Source: Natrialba magadii ATCC 43099 (lineage in GTDB: Archaea > Halobacteriota > Halobacteria > Halobacteriales > Natrialbaceae). Taken from it: a DNA stretch of 64,000 bases. The stretch spans positions 1 through 64,000 of the forward strand of contig NC_013922.1 of the NCBI RefSeq assembly GCF_000025625.1, in the 5' to 3' direction. A program made the position numbers and the translations under genes. The notes below the pieces were generated by a model. The model was not told the origin of the DNA, ran no database searches, and worked only from the letters and a program-made list of their open reading frames with translations. Shown here one piece after another: positions 17,969 through 26,759 of the stretch; position 1 is the first letter of the stretch, and every line of letters starts with the position of its first letter.

Positions 17969-19033
17969 CTAGTCGTCGATCGACGGCGGTTTGTTGCGTC
18001 CGATGTGGATCTCGTGTCCCTCGATGTCCTCGAGTGCGGCGACGCGGCCACCGACGGTGACCTCCTCGCCTTCCTCGGTCTCGACGGTGAGGCTCGCGAC
18101 CTCCTCGCTGACCTCGAAGGAGATGTCGAGGACGCGCCCGCGAACGATTCGGGTGCCGCCAACTTCGACATCGCGGCCCTCGATGGTGGCGTAGAACTCA
18201 CCACCTTCCTCGATGAGGTCCTTCACGCAGCGTCGAATCGAGGCGTATCTGCGGGGGTAGGAACGCTTCGAGCCGTCCTCGCTCAGTGTCTCTTCGGCGG
18301 TCGTCCAGAGGACCGTGCCGAAGAAGCCGGAGACGAGGAAGCCGAGGGAGGAGCGGTTGAAGATGACGCCGTAGCGGTCCTGGTCGTCACGCAGGGCGTC
18401 CTGGGTCGCGTAGACGGAGTAGTTCCCGTCTGCGACGGCGATGACCGGCGTCGTGATCCCGCGTCGAGCGCGGACGGTCGTCGCGACGTTCTGGTACTCG
18501 AACTCCGCCGGTGTGGGTGCTTCGTCGGCTGGCGTAATGAGCAGATCCACGCTAACGCCGGCGTCGACGGCGTTGCGGAGTTCGTCCTCGAACCGGGTCA
18601 GCAGACCAGGTGTCAGCGACAGCGACAGTTCGTACTCCGCGGCGTCGATGACCTCCTCCAGGTATCGAAGGATCGTCGACCGGGACTTGACCAGCGAGAC
18701 GGCCTCGGTGTCACGGGCGGGCGCGGTGTAGCGCGCCTCCAGTTCGTCGATCATCTGCTCGAGCGAACTCTGAACGTCGTCGAAGGCCTCGCCGGGATCG
18801 ATCGCGACGACCTTCATCGGACGCGATTCGCGCAGTTCGACCAGTCCACGGTCGCTGAGGCTGCGGACGGTGTCGTAGACGCGGGGCTGTGGGATGTCGG
18901 TCCGGTCGGCAATTTCGCTCGCCGTGAGCTGGCCGTGCTCTAGAACGGTCAGATAGGCGTCGATCTCGTACTCGCCGAGGTTGAACCGATCCCCGACGCG
19001 CTCGACGGTCGAGCGCAGTTCGTCTGATGCCAT
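17969..19033 (-). CDS. TrmB family sugar-responsive transcription regulator
   Basis: 354 residues. An N-terminal winged helix (about 15-75: [46 protein letters not shown]) is followed by a coiled linker and the TrmB-type sugar-binding/PLD-like domain ([23 protein letters not shown] onward) and a C-terminal beta domain. TrmB proteins control sugar ABC transporters and glycolytic genes and are released by ligand. It is encoded directly upstream of the transporter genes on the same strand and is the likely local regulator. ATG 19033 is chosen because the family N-terminus begins [14 protein letters not shown]; upstream codons are poor. Confidence 0.88.
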   Translation of the reverse strand: MASDELRSTVERVGDRFNLGEYEIDAYLTVLEHGQLTASEIADRTDIPQPRVYDTVRSLSDRGLVELRESRPMKVVAIDPGEAFDDVQSSLEQMIDELEARYTAPARDTEAVSLVKSRSTILRYLEEVIDAAEYELSLSLTPGLLTRFEDELRNAVDAGVSVDLLITPADEAPTPAEFEYQNVATTVRARRGITTPVIAVADGNYSVYATQDALRDDQDRYGVIFNRSSLGFLVSGFFGTVLWTTAEETLSEDGSKRSYPRRYASIRRCVKDLIEEGGEFYATIEGRDVEVGGTRIVRGRVLDISFEVSEEVASLTVETEEGEEVTVGGRVAALEDIEGHEIHIGRNKPPSIDD

Positions 19034-19275
19034 ACCCACACCTACGGTCCCGATGGATAAATGATTTATTATGCATCGAGTAGCATCTCTTTTCGAAATC
19101 AGGTTAGTTTCACGTTGGGTCGAAAGCGAGCGCCGTTCATGGCTTCTCACGACCTGTTCGAAGACCACACCGAGGGCTGAAAGCGGGGCCACGACCGCCA
19201 CTGCACTCGCGTCGAAACTGAATACCCGAGTGTGCGGACAGAACCCTTAACCACTGCCGCCGTGAGTTTGTTCCC

Positions 19276-20295
19276 ATGCTAGAGGACCTGCTGGAGGGGA
19301 CGCGATCACCCGTCGAGGTGCTCCAGGACAACGTTCCCTTCGGTGTCAGCGAGGTCATCGTGGCAGTCGTCGTGCTGGTGATCGGCTGGTACCTCTCGAA
19401 CGTCGTCGTCCGTCTCACTGGTCGGACCGTTGCTCGCCGAATCGAGCGGCCGAGCGTCACCCGAACGGTTCTCCGTGGGGTGCGAATCTCCGTGCTCGTC
19501 GTGGCGTTCGCCGTCGCGGCTGGCGTACTTGGCGTCGGTGATACAGAAATTCTCCTCTCGGTTACCGTTATCTCCGCCGTCATCGCCGTCGTCCTCGCAC
19601 CGCTGGTCAGTAGTTTCGTTACTGGAATCTTCGTGCTCGCAGATCGGCCCTACGAAATCGGCGACATGATCGAAATCATCGACGAGGGCCACACCGGTTT
19701 CGTCGAGGACATCACGATCAGGTACACGAAAATTTTCACACTCGAGAACACCTTCATCGTGATCCCGAACTCGGAGATCTACAACCGTGATGTCATCAAC
19801 TACTCCGCGGAGGACGAGCGGACGCGAATCTCGGTCGAGTTCGAGGTGACCTACGAGAGTGACCTCGAGGCTGCTCGTCGACACGCAGAGCGGGCGGCGC
19901 GAAGCGTCGACATGGTTATCGGCGGTGGTCCGGATATCCGGATTGGGAGCGCCCGATATGCGGCTGCGCCGGTCTGTACCATTGACTCCTACGCTGACAA
20001 CGGAGTCGTGCTTACGCTGGCGTTCTGGGTCCAACACCCCTACAAACAGCGGATCGCCCGTTCAGAGGTCCAGTCGGCGGTCCGGTCACGCTTCGCGGAT
20101 CTGGATATCGAGTTCGCGTACCCACACCGTCACCACGTCTTCGATAATACGACGGGTGTTGCCCGCGTTACGGTCGGCGATGGAGACGATGGCGACAGCC
20201 CCGCTCCCGGACACGAGCACAGAAACGCACACGATGCCGACCGCGAAGGGGAAGCGATACGGGCAGACTCCGATGTGGAGTCAGGCGACTCCTGA
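19276..20295 (+). CDS. MscS family mechanosensitive channel
   Basis: 339 residues with three membrane segments (about 24-44, 66-88 and 90-118). The pore-lining third helix runs into the conserved beta-domain start IFVLADRPYEIGDMIEI, and the family block TLENTFIVIPNSEIYNRDVINYS follows. It acts as an emergency release valve on osmotic downshock. The last 40 residues are acidic and disordered. It is divergent from the TrmB-like gene with about 240 bases between. Confidence 0.9.
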   Translation: MLEDLLEGTRSPVEVLQDNVPFGVSEVIVAVVVLVIGWYLSNVVVRLTGRTVARRIERPSVTRTVLRGVRISVLVVAFAVAAGVLGVGDTEILLSVTVISAVIAVVLAPLVSSFVTGIFVLADRPYEIGDMIEIIDEGHTGFVEDITIRYTKIFTLENTFIVIPNSEIYNRDVINYSAEDERTRISVEFEVTYESDLEAARRHAERAARSVDMVIGGGPDIRIGSARYAAAPVCTIDSYADNGVVLTLAFWVQHPYKQRIARSEVQSAVRSRFADLDIEFAYPHRHHVFDNTTGVARVTVGDGDDGDSPAPGHEHRNAHDADREGEAIRADSDVESGDS

Positions 20296-20322
20296 CGGTA
20301 GCGGAGCAGAACGGGAGAATCA

Positions 20323-20332
20323 CGATATATAG
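20323..20332 (+). promoter_or_regulatory. TATA-like box in a gap between convergent genes
   Basis: CGATATATAG lies 28 bases past the MscS stop, facing the UspA-like stop at 20448. Both neighbouring genes end here, so a promoter would drive no known gene; it could transcribe a small RNA or be chance AT-richness. Confidence 0.3.
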
Positions 20333-20447
20333 TTTAAAAGGACAATCGAAACCAGGGAACAGGAACTGCTTGTCGGCCGGAACGGCGGTAGCGGTTCCGA
20401 TGATGAAAGAATAAGAAACGGTCCTGTCTGTCGTCAGTCCTTGCCCA

Positions 20448-20858
20448 CTACGCGTGCGCGCTTTCGACAGTGACGACCTCGCAGTCGAGGTGTGTTCGCA
20501 GATAGCGGTCGATATCCGGATTGTCCGTCAACCGACGGAAGATGCGACGCAGGCGACTCGCCTGCTGGCTGCCGATAACGACGATATCAGCATCCTCGGC
20601 CGCAACCTCGTCGAGAATACTCTCTTCGACGAGGAACCCGGTTCGGACGACGTACCGGGCGTTCTCGATTGGCCCGATCGATCGCTCGACCGCGTTTTTT
20701 AGATCGATTCTCGTTACTTTCTTCCCGTTCTGATAGAGGTCCACATGTAGAACCGTGATCGCCGCATCGCGCTCGCGGGCGATCTCGATTGCCTCCTCGA
20801 GTGTCCGCCGCGAGTGTTTCGTCAGTGGATATCGAACGGGAACCACGACAAGCGCCAT
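20448..20858 (-). CDS. Universal stress protein (UspA) family protein
   Basis: 136 residues with the UspA alternating fold: VVVPVRYPLTKHSRRTLEEAIEIAREREA-type start, AAITVLHVDLYQNG, then ADIVVIGSQQASRLRRIFRRLTDNPDIDRYL and a C-terminal CEVVTVE strand. The ATP-binding G-x2-G-x9-G(S/T) pattern is not intact, so it probably belongs to the non-ATP-binding group. It is a single gene; no operon partner seen. Confidence 0.78.
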   Translation of the reverse strand: MALVVVPVRYPLTKHSRRTLEEAIEIARERDAAITVLHVDLYQNGKKVTRIDLKNAVERSIGPIENARYVVRTGFLVEESILDEVAAEDADIVVIGSQQASRLRRIFRRLTDNPDIDRYLRTHLDCEVVTVESAHA

Positions 20859-21006
20859 TACAGCATCGAACGATTCCCGCGCGGGTAAAGGTTTCAGTTA
20901 GTGCTACTCTCGTATGGGTAAGCCCATCATACTCACGCGATGGCGACTGCCGACGGGTGTCGCCGGGACAGACAGTCATTTACCGAGCGCGTGAATACCC
21001 CACAGT

Positions 21007-21246
21007 ATGCGATCGATCGTCACCGAGGACGGCGACACCGTCTTCATCTCGCAAACAGACGGCGATACGGGGTCGAAGGGCCCTTTCCTCGTCGTTTACG
21101 AAACGAGCGACGCTGACAGCCGCTATGGGTGGTTCTGTACGAACTGCGAGGATGTCGACAACGCGATGGACTCCATGGGCCGGATCAAGTGCAACCAGTG
21201 TGGGAACTTCCGGAAACCCACGGAGTGGGACGCAGCACACGAATAG
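21007..21246 (+). CDS. DUF5816-type small zinc-ribbon protein
   Basis: 79 residues, with WFCTNCEDVDNAMDSMGRIKCNQCGNFRKP giving two CxxC pairs 17 residues apart, a probable zinc site. The N-terminal half is a small beta region (VFISQTDGDTGSKGPFLVVYE). It matches my memory of a haloarchaea-specific family (DUF5816) of unknown role. Confidence 0.7.
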   Translation: MRSIVTEDGDTVFISQTDGDTGSKGPFLVVYETSDADSRYGWFCTNCEDVDNAMDSMGRIKCNQCGNFRKPTEWDAAHE

Positions 21247-21462
21247 GGCGGCTGATTCCGCCTCTCGTCGTGTCCCCACACTATCCCCGTCCGTTCTCGC
21301 CGTAATCTCTCGTTTTGCTAATTGACTATTACCGCCTTGTCGCTCCGTGACTGGAGACTGATTGTCAACAAAACACTGTATTGCGATTGCATTTGTCTCG
21401 TCGAACCCGAATTTGGGATTCGTACCAACATTTATGCTACTGGGTGACGTACCTCGATACGA

Positions 21463-21789
21463 ATGGGTCCTGTTAACATGCGACTCGTCGAGCAGGCCAG
21501 GTCGATCTTCGCCGAGCTTGGATACACCGTCGAAGGAACCGGCCCCGAGTTTCGGGCCGAACGCGCGTGGAAAGTCGTCCACGTAAACACAGTCTTCGAG
21601 AACGCCGAACTTCCGTCCTCATCGTCGACCGAACAGTTCCACTGTTTCGTCGCCCACCCCGAGGACGCAGCCGATCTCGAAAACCAGCTTCTTAGCACAA
21701 ACCCCAGCTACGAGTGGGCCATCATCGCCGTCGACGGGGACGACTATCAGGTCGAACGCGCCCCACCGGGACCGCGCGTCTCCGCCTGA
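21463..21789 (+). CDS. Conserved haloarchaeal hypothetical protein (DUF7116-like)
   Basis: 108 residues, soluble and acidic, with LVEQARSIFAELGYTVEGTGPEFRAERAWKVVHVN at the front and SYEWAIIAVDGDDYQVERAPPG at the end. It looks like a small alpha/beta protein conserved in haloarchaea, function unknown. Two in-frame ATGs (21463 and 21478) are possible; a TATA-like TTTATG at 21431 about 30 bases before 21463 favours the first, whereas homologues I remember start nearer MRLVE. Confidence 0.65.
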   Translation: MGPVNMRLVEQARSIFAELGYTVEGTGPEFRAERAWKVVHVNTVFENAELPSSSSTEQFHCFVAHPEDAADLENQLLSTNPSYEWAIIAVDGDDYQVERAPPGPRVSA

Positions 21790-21971
21790 CTCGCGTCCCG
21801 TCGAGTCCCGTCCAGCCCGCACCGCACCCACACTCACCGCCACATTCCGACCCATTTTCACCATTTCTACGGCCGTGAGCGATCGGCCCGCCTGTCCTCC
21901 ACGTATAGTGGTCACAGCACCTTGCTCACTCCACTCACTCAGAGTACCCCGATCACCGCCGATCACTCCAC

Positions 21972-23186
21972 TCACTCAGAGAGCGCCCGTCGCACCGCCG
22001 ACACACCCGCACCCGTGTCCACCGACGCACCGAGGGACTCGAGTACGTCGCCGAGTGCCGTCACGACGTAGATCACGTTCTCGGGCCGGGCGGAGTACCC
22101 CATACAGCCGATCCGGAAGATCTCTCCCTCGAGGTCGCCGAGACCGCTCGCGATCTCGAGATCGTAGCGTTCGATGAGTTCAGAACAGACCTCGCCGTCG
22201 TCGATCCCGTCCGGAACGCGGACCGCGTTGAGGCTTGGCAGCCAGAACTCGTCCGGCGCGTTCATCTCGAGTCCCATCCCCTCGACACCGGCTTTCAGCG
22301 CGCCGGCGAGTCGCTCGTGGCGCGCCCAGCGTTCTTCGATTCCTTCCTCGGCGACGAGTCGCAACGCCTCCCGAATCGCGTAGACGTTCGTGATCGGCGC
22401 GGTGTGGTGGTAGGCACGTTCGTCGCCCCAGTAGCCCTCGAGCAACGAGAGGTCGAGATACCACGAGCGCGGGTCCTCCTCACGCGAGAGGACCTTCTCC
22501 ATCGCCTCGTCCGAGAGCGTGAGCGGACTCGCGCCCGGTGGACAGGAGAGACACTTCTGGGGCCCCGCGTACGCGACGTCGATATCCCACTCGTCGACGC
22601 GGAGTTCGACGCCACCGATCGAGGTGACGGTATCGGCGATGACGAGCGCATCGTGGTCGTGCGCGGCCGCAGTCAGCTCTGGGACGTTCGGCTGGAGCAC
22701 GCCTGTACTCGTCTCCGCGTGAACGAAGCCAAAGACGTCGGGTTCGTGTTCGGCTACCGCGTCGGAAACGGTGGCTGGCTCGAGTGGTTCGCCCCAGGGC
22801 GCGTCGACTTCGACAACCTCACCGCCAGCCCGGCGTGCCATCGAGGCCATTCGGCCGCCGAAGTAGCCGTTCGTCGGCACGAGCATGGTGTCGCCTGGCT
22901 CGACGAGATTCCCGATTGCGGCCTCCATTGCAGCCGAACCGGTTCCAGAGACGGGAATCGTCCACTGATTATCCGTCCGGAAGGTGTAGCGAAGCAGTTC
23001 CTGCACCTCGTCCATAATCTCGACGAACGACGGGTCGAGATGGCCGACTAGCGGCGTGCTCATCGCCTGCAACACGCGCGGGTGCACCTCGCTTGGACCG
23101 GGTCCCATCAGTGTTCGATCCGGCGGCGTTAACTCGCTGATTGTCGACACATCGACCGACTCACTCGAATCGTCAGCGGTTGGCAT
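21972..23186 (-). CDS. Class V aminotransferase (alanine-glyoxylate / serine-pyruvate type)
   Basis: 404-residue PLP enzyme of the AGXT/serine-pyruvate aminotransferase group. Markers are MGPGPSEVHPRVLQAM at the N-terminus, SGTGSAAMEAAIGNLVEPGD, the acidic cofactor ring contact VIADTVTSIGG, and the Schiff-base lysine in YAGPQKCLSCPPG. The C-terminal block FRIGCMGYSARPENV is typical of the family. It transfers amino groups between alanine or serine and glyoxylate or hydroxypyruvate; exact substrates are uncertain. ATG 23186 (MPTADD) is preferred to an upstream non-ATG start. Its promoter region contains the 29-bp array. Confidence 0.88.
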   Translation of the reverse strand: MPTADDSSESVDVSTISELTPPDRTLMGPGPSEVHPRVLQAMSTPLVGHLDPSFVEIMDEVQELLRYTFRTDNQWTIPVSGTGSAAMEAAIGNLVEPGDTMLVPTNGYFGGRMASMARRAGGEVVEVDAPWGEPLEPATVSDAVAEHEPDVFGFVHAETSTGVLQPNVPELTAAAHDHDALVIADTVTSIGGVELRVDEWDIDVAYAGPQKCLSCPPGASPLTLSDEAMEKVLSREEDPRSWYLDLSLLEGYWGDERAYHHTAPITNVYAIREALRLVAEEGIEERWARHERLAGALKAGVEGMGLEMNAPDEFWLPSLNAVRVPDGIDDGEVCSELIERYDLEIASGLGDLEGEIFRIGCMGYSARPENVIYVVTALGDVLESLGASVDTGAGVSAVRRALSE

Positions 23187-23230
23187 AGATAGACGTGGTA
23201 TCGGCTCCCTCAAAAACGTTCACGCCTCCC

Positions 23231-23375
23231 CTGTCTTTCGTGCCGTCGTTCCCACAACGCTGTCTTTCGTGTCGTCGTTCCCACAACGCTGTCTTTCGTG
23301 TCGTCGTTCCCACAACGCTGTCTTTCGTGTCGTCGTTCCCACAACGCTGTCTTTCGTGTCGTCGTTCCCACAACG
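23231..23375. repeat. 29-bp perfect tandem repeat, five copies
   Basis: Units start at 23231, 23260, 23289, 23318 and 23347; only the first differs by one base. Each holds TGTCTTTCGTG and CGTTCCCACAACG. There are no spacers, so it is not a CRISPR array. It fills most of the gap between the divergent aminotransferase and dodecin genes, ending about 50 bases before the dodecin ATG. Confidence 0.95.
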
Positions 23376-23426
23376 ATACACTGACCGCGTATCTTTATGC
23401 TCCCGTGTCAGGTAGTGACTGCCGCA

Positions 23427-23627
23427 ATGGTTTTCAAGAAGATCACCCTTATCGGCACCAGCTCGGAAAGCTTCGACGACGCAGCGGACAACGCAATCGA
23501 CCGCGCAGAAGAGACGCTCCAGAACGTCCAGTGGGCAGAGGTCGACGAACTGGGCGTCGAGGTCGCGACTGCAGACAATCGCGAGTATCAGGCTGAGGTC
23601 ACCGTTGCGTTCAAACTCGAAGACTAA
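23427..23627 (+). CDS. Dodecin, flavin-binding storage protein
   Basis: 66 residues of the dodecin family: one helix packed on a three-stranded sheet that assembles into a hollow dodecamer storing riboflavin/FAD in haloarchaea. Markers are [23 protein letters not shown] and the flavin-stacking Trp in [14 protein letters not shown], ending [17 protein letters not shown] 23427 is the family start. A TATA-like ATCTTTATG at 23391-23399 lies about 30 bases upstream, just beyond the 29-bp array. Confidence 0.93.
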   Translation: MVFKKITLIGTSSESFDDAADNAIDRAEETLQNVQWAEVDELGVEVATADNREYQAEVTVAFKLED

Positions 23628-23734
23628 GCCTCCAGCCCCCATCAAAACTCGACACAGGCCACAGTACCATCCACAGGACTGAAAAACAAAACAGACGGAC
23701 GACGGACGTATCGCGGTGGGTACTCCTCCTCGAG

Positions 23735-24109
23735 TTACGTCCGGAACGACTCGCCACAGCCACACTCACTCACGACGTTCGGGTTCTCGACGTGGAATCC
23801 CTCCGCCTGCAGTCCACTCTCGTAATCGAGGATACTTCCCTCGATATATTTCAGACTCGCCGGATCGACGAACACGCGAAGGTCGTGGTGTTCGTAAATC
23901 GTGTCGTCCTCGTCTGGCGCGTCGTCGAAGCGCATCCCGTAGGAGAGCCCCGCACATCCGCCCTGCTGAACGAACAGGCGCAGCCCGGCTTCGTTCGCGT
24001 CCATTCCCTCGCTGTCGAGCAACGAAAGCGCCTGTTCTGCGGCACTCTCGGTGATTTCAATCTCCGGGCGCGTCTCCGCCTGTCCGCCATCCATACTGTC
24101 CGTGCTCAT
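23735..24109 (-). CDS. IscA/ErpA/HesB-type iron-sulfur carrier
   Basis: 124 residues. The A-type carrier fold has EITESAAEQALSLL at the start of the domain and three conserved cysteines: GGCAGLSYG (first) and ECGCGESF at the C-terminus (second and third). It holds and hands over Fe-S clusters to target enzymes. The N-terminal about 20 residues are a non-conserved acidic lead. ATG 24109 is used; two codons upstream is only GTG. Confidence 0.92.
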   Translation of the reverse strand: MSTDSMDGGQAETRPEIEITESAAEQALSLLDSEGMDANEAGLRLFVQQGGCAGLSYGMRFDDAPDEDDTIYEHHDLRVFVDPASLKYIEGSILDYESGLQAEGFHVENPNVVSECGCGESFRT

Positions 24110-24213
24110 ATGCACTCATTCCCGGGCGACGATGTTAACCTTGACGCCCCCGGAACACCAGACACTGCACGACACTATACCGGCGGACGCGTTCCAACCC
24201 CGACACTCGTACC

Positions 24214-24432
24214 TCACTGTACACTCGCCCGCCTGGCAGCGCGGTAGTACGACCCGAACTCGAGTCGATCGTTCCGTGAGAGTTCGATGTCGTGTTCCGC
24301 GAGCAACTCGAGCATCCGTTCGACGTCACACTCGTACCACATCGCGAGGAGTCGAACGTTTCGCTGCGCGTAATCGTAGTTCCGCTCGAGAACCCGCCCG
24401 TCGGTCGGATCGACCTCACGCGGTTGCATCAT
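24214..24432 (-). CDS. Conserved small haloarchaeal protein, unknown function
   Basis: 72 residues with MMQPREVDPTDGRVLERNYDYAQRNVRLLAMWYECDVERMLELLAEHDIELSRNDRLEF in segments, mostly helical, no cysteine motif or membrane segment. Good third-position G/C use and a position between iscA-like and hisD on the same strand support a real gene. Start at one of the twin ATGs (24432 or 24429). Confidence 0.6.
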   Translation of the reverse strand: MMQPREVDPTDGRVLERNYDYAQRNVRLLAMWYECDVERMLELLAEHDIELSRNDRLEFGSYYRAARRASVQ

Positions 24433-24506
24433 ACTCAACTGTGAGACGCAGCTACGTAAAACCAGGCTGGGGAGTAGCCGGGTCGTGCAAACGGTGTAGG
24501 CTCTGA

Positions 24507-25814
24507 CTACGAGTCGTCGACCGTCTCCGCTCCGCTCCGATCCAGACGTACCCGCACGCTGTTGGCGTGTGCGTCGAGTCCCTCGGCGTCCGCGAGCGTC
24601 GTGATCGTCTCGCCGAGTTCATTGAGCCCGTCCGACGAGAGGCGCTGCACTGTCGTCGACCGAAGGAACGTCTCGACGGAGAGTCCACCAGTCACGCGTG
24701 CACCGCCGTTCGTCGGTAGAACGTGATTCGTCCCACTGGCGTAATCGCCGGCCGCGACTGGTGTTTCAGGACCCAGGAAGACGCTTCCTGCGCTATCGAT
24801 GCGCTCGAGCAGTGACTCGTCGTCGTCCGCAATGATCGAGAGATGCTCTGGCGCGTACTCCTCCGTGAACAGAATGGCCTCGCTCATCGAGCGTGCCAGA
24901 AGGACGCCACTGGCATCGTTCTCGAGTGCCTGACGAATTACATCTTCGCGCTCGCTCGCGTTGGCTTGCTCGCCGACGGCGTCGGCGATTGCCGTTGCCG
25001 TGTCTGCGTCATCAGTCACGGCGACGACCGAAGCGTTTGGATCGTGTTCCGCCTGCGCAACTAACTCAGCTGCGACGAGAGTGGGATCGGCAGTCTCGTC
25101 GGCGACGACGACGATTTCGCTCGGACCGGCCAAAAAGTCGATTTCGACGTCACCGCGGACCGCTGCCTTGGCTGCGGTGACCCACTTGTTCCCCGGCCCG
25201 ACTACCTTCTGGACACGCGTGATGGATTCGCTTCCGTAAGCGAGAGCCGCAATTGCCTGTGCGCCCCCGACACTATAGACTGCGTCTGCACCCGCGATGT
25301 GGATTGCCGCGAGTGTCGCTGGGTTCAGTTCATCCGCTGGCGGCGTTACAACGGAGACGTGCTCAACGCCTGCGACGACCGCCGGGACGACTCCCATGAT
25401 CGCACTCGACGGATATGCTGCTTCCCCGCCGGGGACATAGACGCCAACGCGATCGATCGGTCGGAATCGTCGACCCAGTTCACGTCCGTTGCTGAACTCG
25501 CGTCGCCAGTCCTCAGGAATCTGCGCTTCGTGGAACTCTTTGACGTTGGCCGCTGCGGTTTCGATTGCTTCGCGGAGGTCCGGATCAAGCTCGTCGTACG
25601 CGCGCTCACACTCGTCCGTTATCTCGAGGTTTCCCACTTCGACACCGTCGAACTCACTTGTGAACTCACGGATAGCGACGTCTCCCTCCTCGCGGACGCG
25701 GTCGACAATCTCTCGTACATCCCCGCGAACGCTCTCAATCCCCGCATCTCGCTCGAAAAAAGCAACCCGGTCGTCCGGACCGAGATCAGCTATTTCGCGC
25801 ACGTCGGTTGTCAT
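24507..25814 (-). CDS. hisD: Histidinol dehydrogenase
   Basis: 435 residues, full length for HisD, which performs the last two NAD-dependent oxidations of histidine synthesis (histidinol to histidine). Visible blocks are GRRFRPIDRVGVYVPGG, KVVGPGNKWVTAAK, AEHDPNASVVAVT, EEYAPEHLSI (Glu and His of the active site) and GTNHVLPTNGGAR. It stands apart from other his genes, which is usual in haloarchaea. Start ATG 25814. Confidence 0.96.
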   Translation of the reverse strand: MTTDVREIADLGPDDRVAFFERDAGIESVRGDVREIVDRVREEGDVAIREFTSEFDGVEVGNLEITDECERAYDELDPDLREAIETAAANVKEFHEAQIPEDWRREFSNGRELGRRFRPIDRVGVYVPGGEAAYPSSAIMGVVPAVVAGVEHVSVVTPPADELNPATLAAIHIAGADAVYSVGGAQAIAALAYGSESITRVQKVVGPGNKWVTAAKAAVRGDVEIDFLAGPSEIVVVADETADPTLVAAELVAQAEHDPNASVVAVTDDADTATAIADAVGEQANASEREDVIRQALENDASGVLLARSMSEAILFTEEYAPEHLSIIADDDESLLERIDSAGSVFLGPETPVAAGDYASGTNHVLPTNGGARVTGGLSVETFLRSTTVQRLSSDGLNELGETITTLADAEGLDAHANSVRVRLDRSGAETVDDS

Positions 25815-25918
25815 GTATCTGCGTTGGGTTGGCAGTCGAAAAACCGTTTCCTTCCCCGCGTACGCGCAACACTTGTGGAGAGCTATTCGTGGATCGATTT
25901 GTTTGGTTATGGTGTAGT

Positions 25919-26170
25919 CTACGTGTCGCCTTCCGGATTCGTCTCTGAATCTTGTTCCGGATTTTCGACTGTCCAGATCCCGACTGCATCCAGTGTCGCA
26001 CGCACGAAAAGGTATACAAGCAGTGTAAACCCGATAATTGCGAGGGGAGCCTGGAGCATCTCCGCGATACCACGTCCGAGGAGAAGTTGGCTGAATCCGC
26101 GAACGAAGAAACTCAGAATCACGAGCGCGAGCGCGATGATAGAGAGTTTGACGAACCCTGATTGATCCAT
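25919..26170 (-). CDS. Small two-helix membrane protein, unknown function
   Basis: 83 residues with two hydrophobic helices (about 8-28 and 40-62) and an acidic C-terminal tail ending NPEQDSETNPEGDT. No recognised family. It sits between hisD and the rRNA promoter region. Confidence 0.6.
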   Translation of the reverse strand: MDQSGFVKLSIIALALVILSFFVRGFSQLLLGRGIAEMLQAPLAIIGFTLLVYLFVRATLDAVGIWTVENPEQDSETNPEGDT

Positions 26171-26368
26171 ACTCTCTGCTACGTGTCCACGAGCGCTAAA
26201 TCGTGTCGGTCACACTCCATCTCGTTTAGTCCTGTTGGATAGTACAGTACTGGTCTATTACGGGAGGAACAGGATGTGTACGTTGTGATAACGGGAAATG
26301 ACCGCCCTCTCGAGCCATCACTCCCCGTCAATGACCAACGTGGTTCAGACGTCGATTGAGACGACGGT

Positions 26369-26378
26369 CTTATATAGT
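26369..26378 (+). promoter_or_regulatory. rrn promoter-like box P1
   Basis: CTTATATAGT preceded by GACGACGG and followed about 22 bases on by ATTAATGCGAACG. Haloarchaeal rRNA operons carry several promoters with this general build. Confidence 0.6.
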
Positions 26379-26526
26379 AACCCTCTCCTCGTCATTAATG
26401 CGAACGACGTGGCGCACGCCGCCACGTTCCCTCTGGCCGTTTCCCGGCACGGAGGTAGGAATTGTATCCACTCCCCGTCTCTCTCCCTTTCGGGAGGTGA
26501 CACTTGGGCATCGATGTCGTCTATGT

Positions 26527-26548
26527 CACTGCCGGTCATCCGGCAGTG
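26527..26548 (+). other. Perfect 9-bp hairpin between rrn promoters
   Basis: CACTGCCGG, loop TCAT, CCGGCAGTG. It lies between P1 and P2, where a transcript from P1 would fold it. Role unknown; not followed by a T-run. Confidence 0.7.
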
Positions 26549-26560
26549 CGAGACGACGCC

Positions 26561-26570
26561 CTTAAGTACA
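26561..26570 (+). promoter_or_regulatory. rrn promoter-like box P2
   Basis: CTTAAGTACA preceded by GACGACGCC; the sequence about 25 bases on (GGATACG) resembles the start region seen after P1. Confidence 0.6.
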
Positions 26571-26656
26571 TACGAGGATTTGGATACGATTGCAAAGAAA
26601 TGCGTGACTGACGAAGCGTTCACTCGCTTCGTCGTCGGACGATTTGGGTTCGAAGG

Positions 26657-26666
26657 GGTTAAGTAC
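26657..26666 (+). promoter_or_regulatory. rrn promoter-like box P3
   Basis: GGTTAAGTAC, sharing TTAAGTAC with P2 and preceded by GGTTCGAAG. It is the nearest to 16S, about 210 bases upstream. Confidence 0.6.
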
Positions 26667-26742
26667 CCCAGACGGCCTACGAATACGTCCGAAGGAAATG
26701 AGGATCCTACCCCTGCGGTCCGCCGTACAGATGGGATCTGAT

Positions 26743-26759
26743 GTTAGCCTTGGTAGTTC
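26743..26759 (+). other. 16S processing helix, 5' strand
   Basis: Seventeen bases exactly complementary to 28432-28448 on the far side of 16S. Further pairing (CCGAACGTGGA region, about 26805-26820 with 28382-28393) extends it. Such helices carry the bulge-helix-bulge cut by archaeal splicing endonuclease. Confidence 0.8.

Noticed and set aside
23231-23375. CRISPR array
   Set aside because: The 29-bp units are directly adjacent with no spacers, and no cas genes are nearby; it is a plain tandem repeat.
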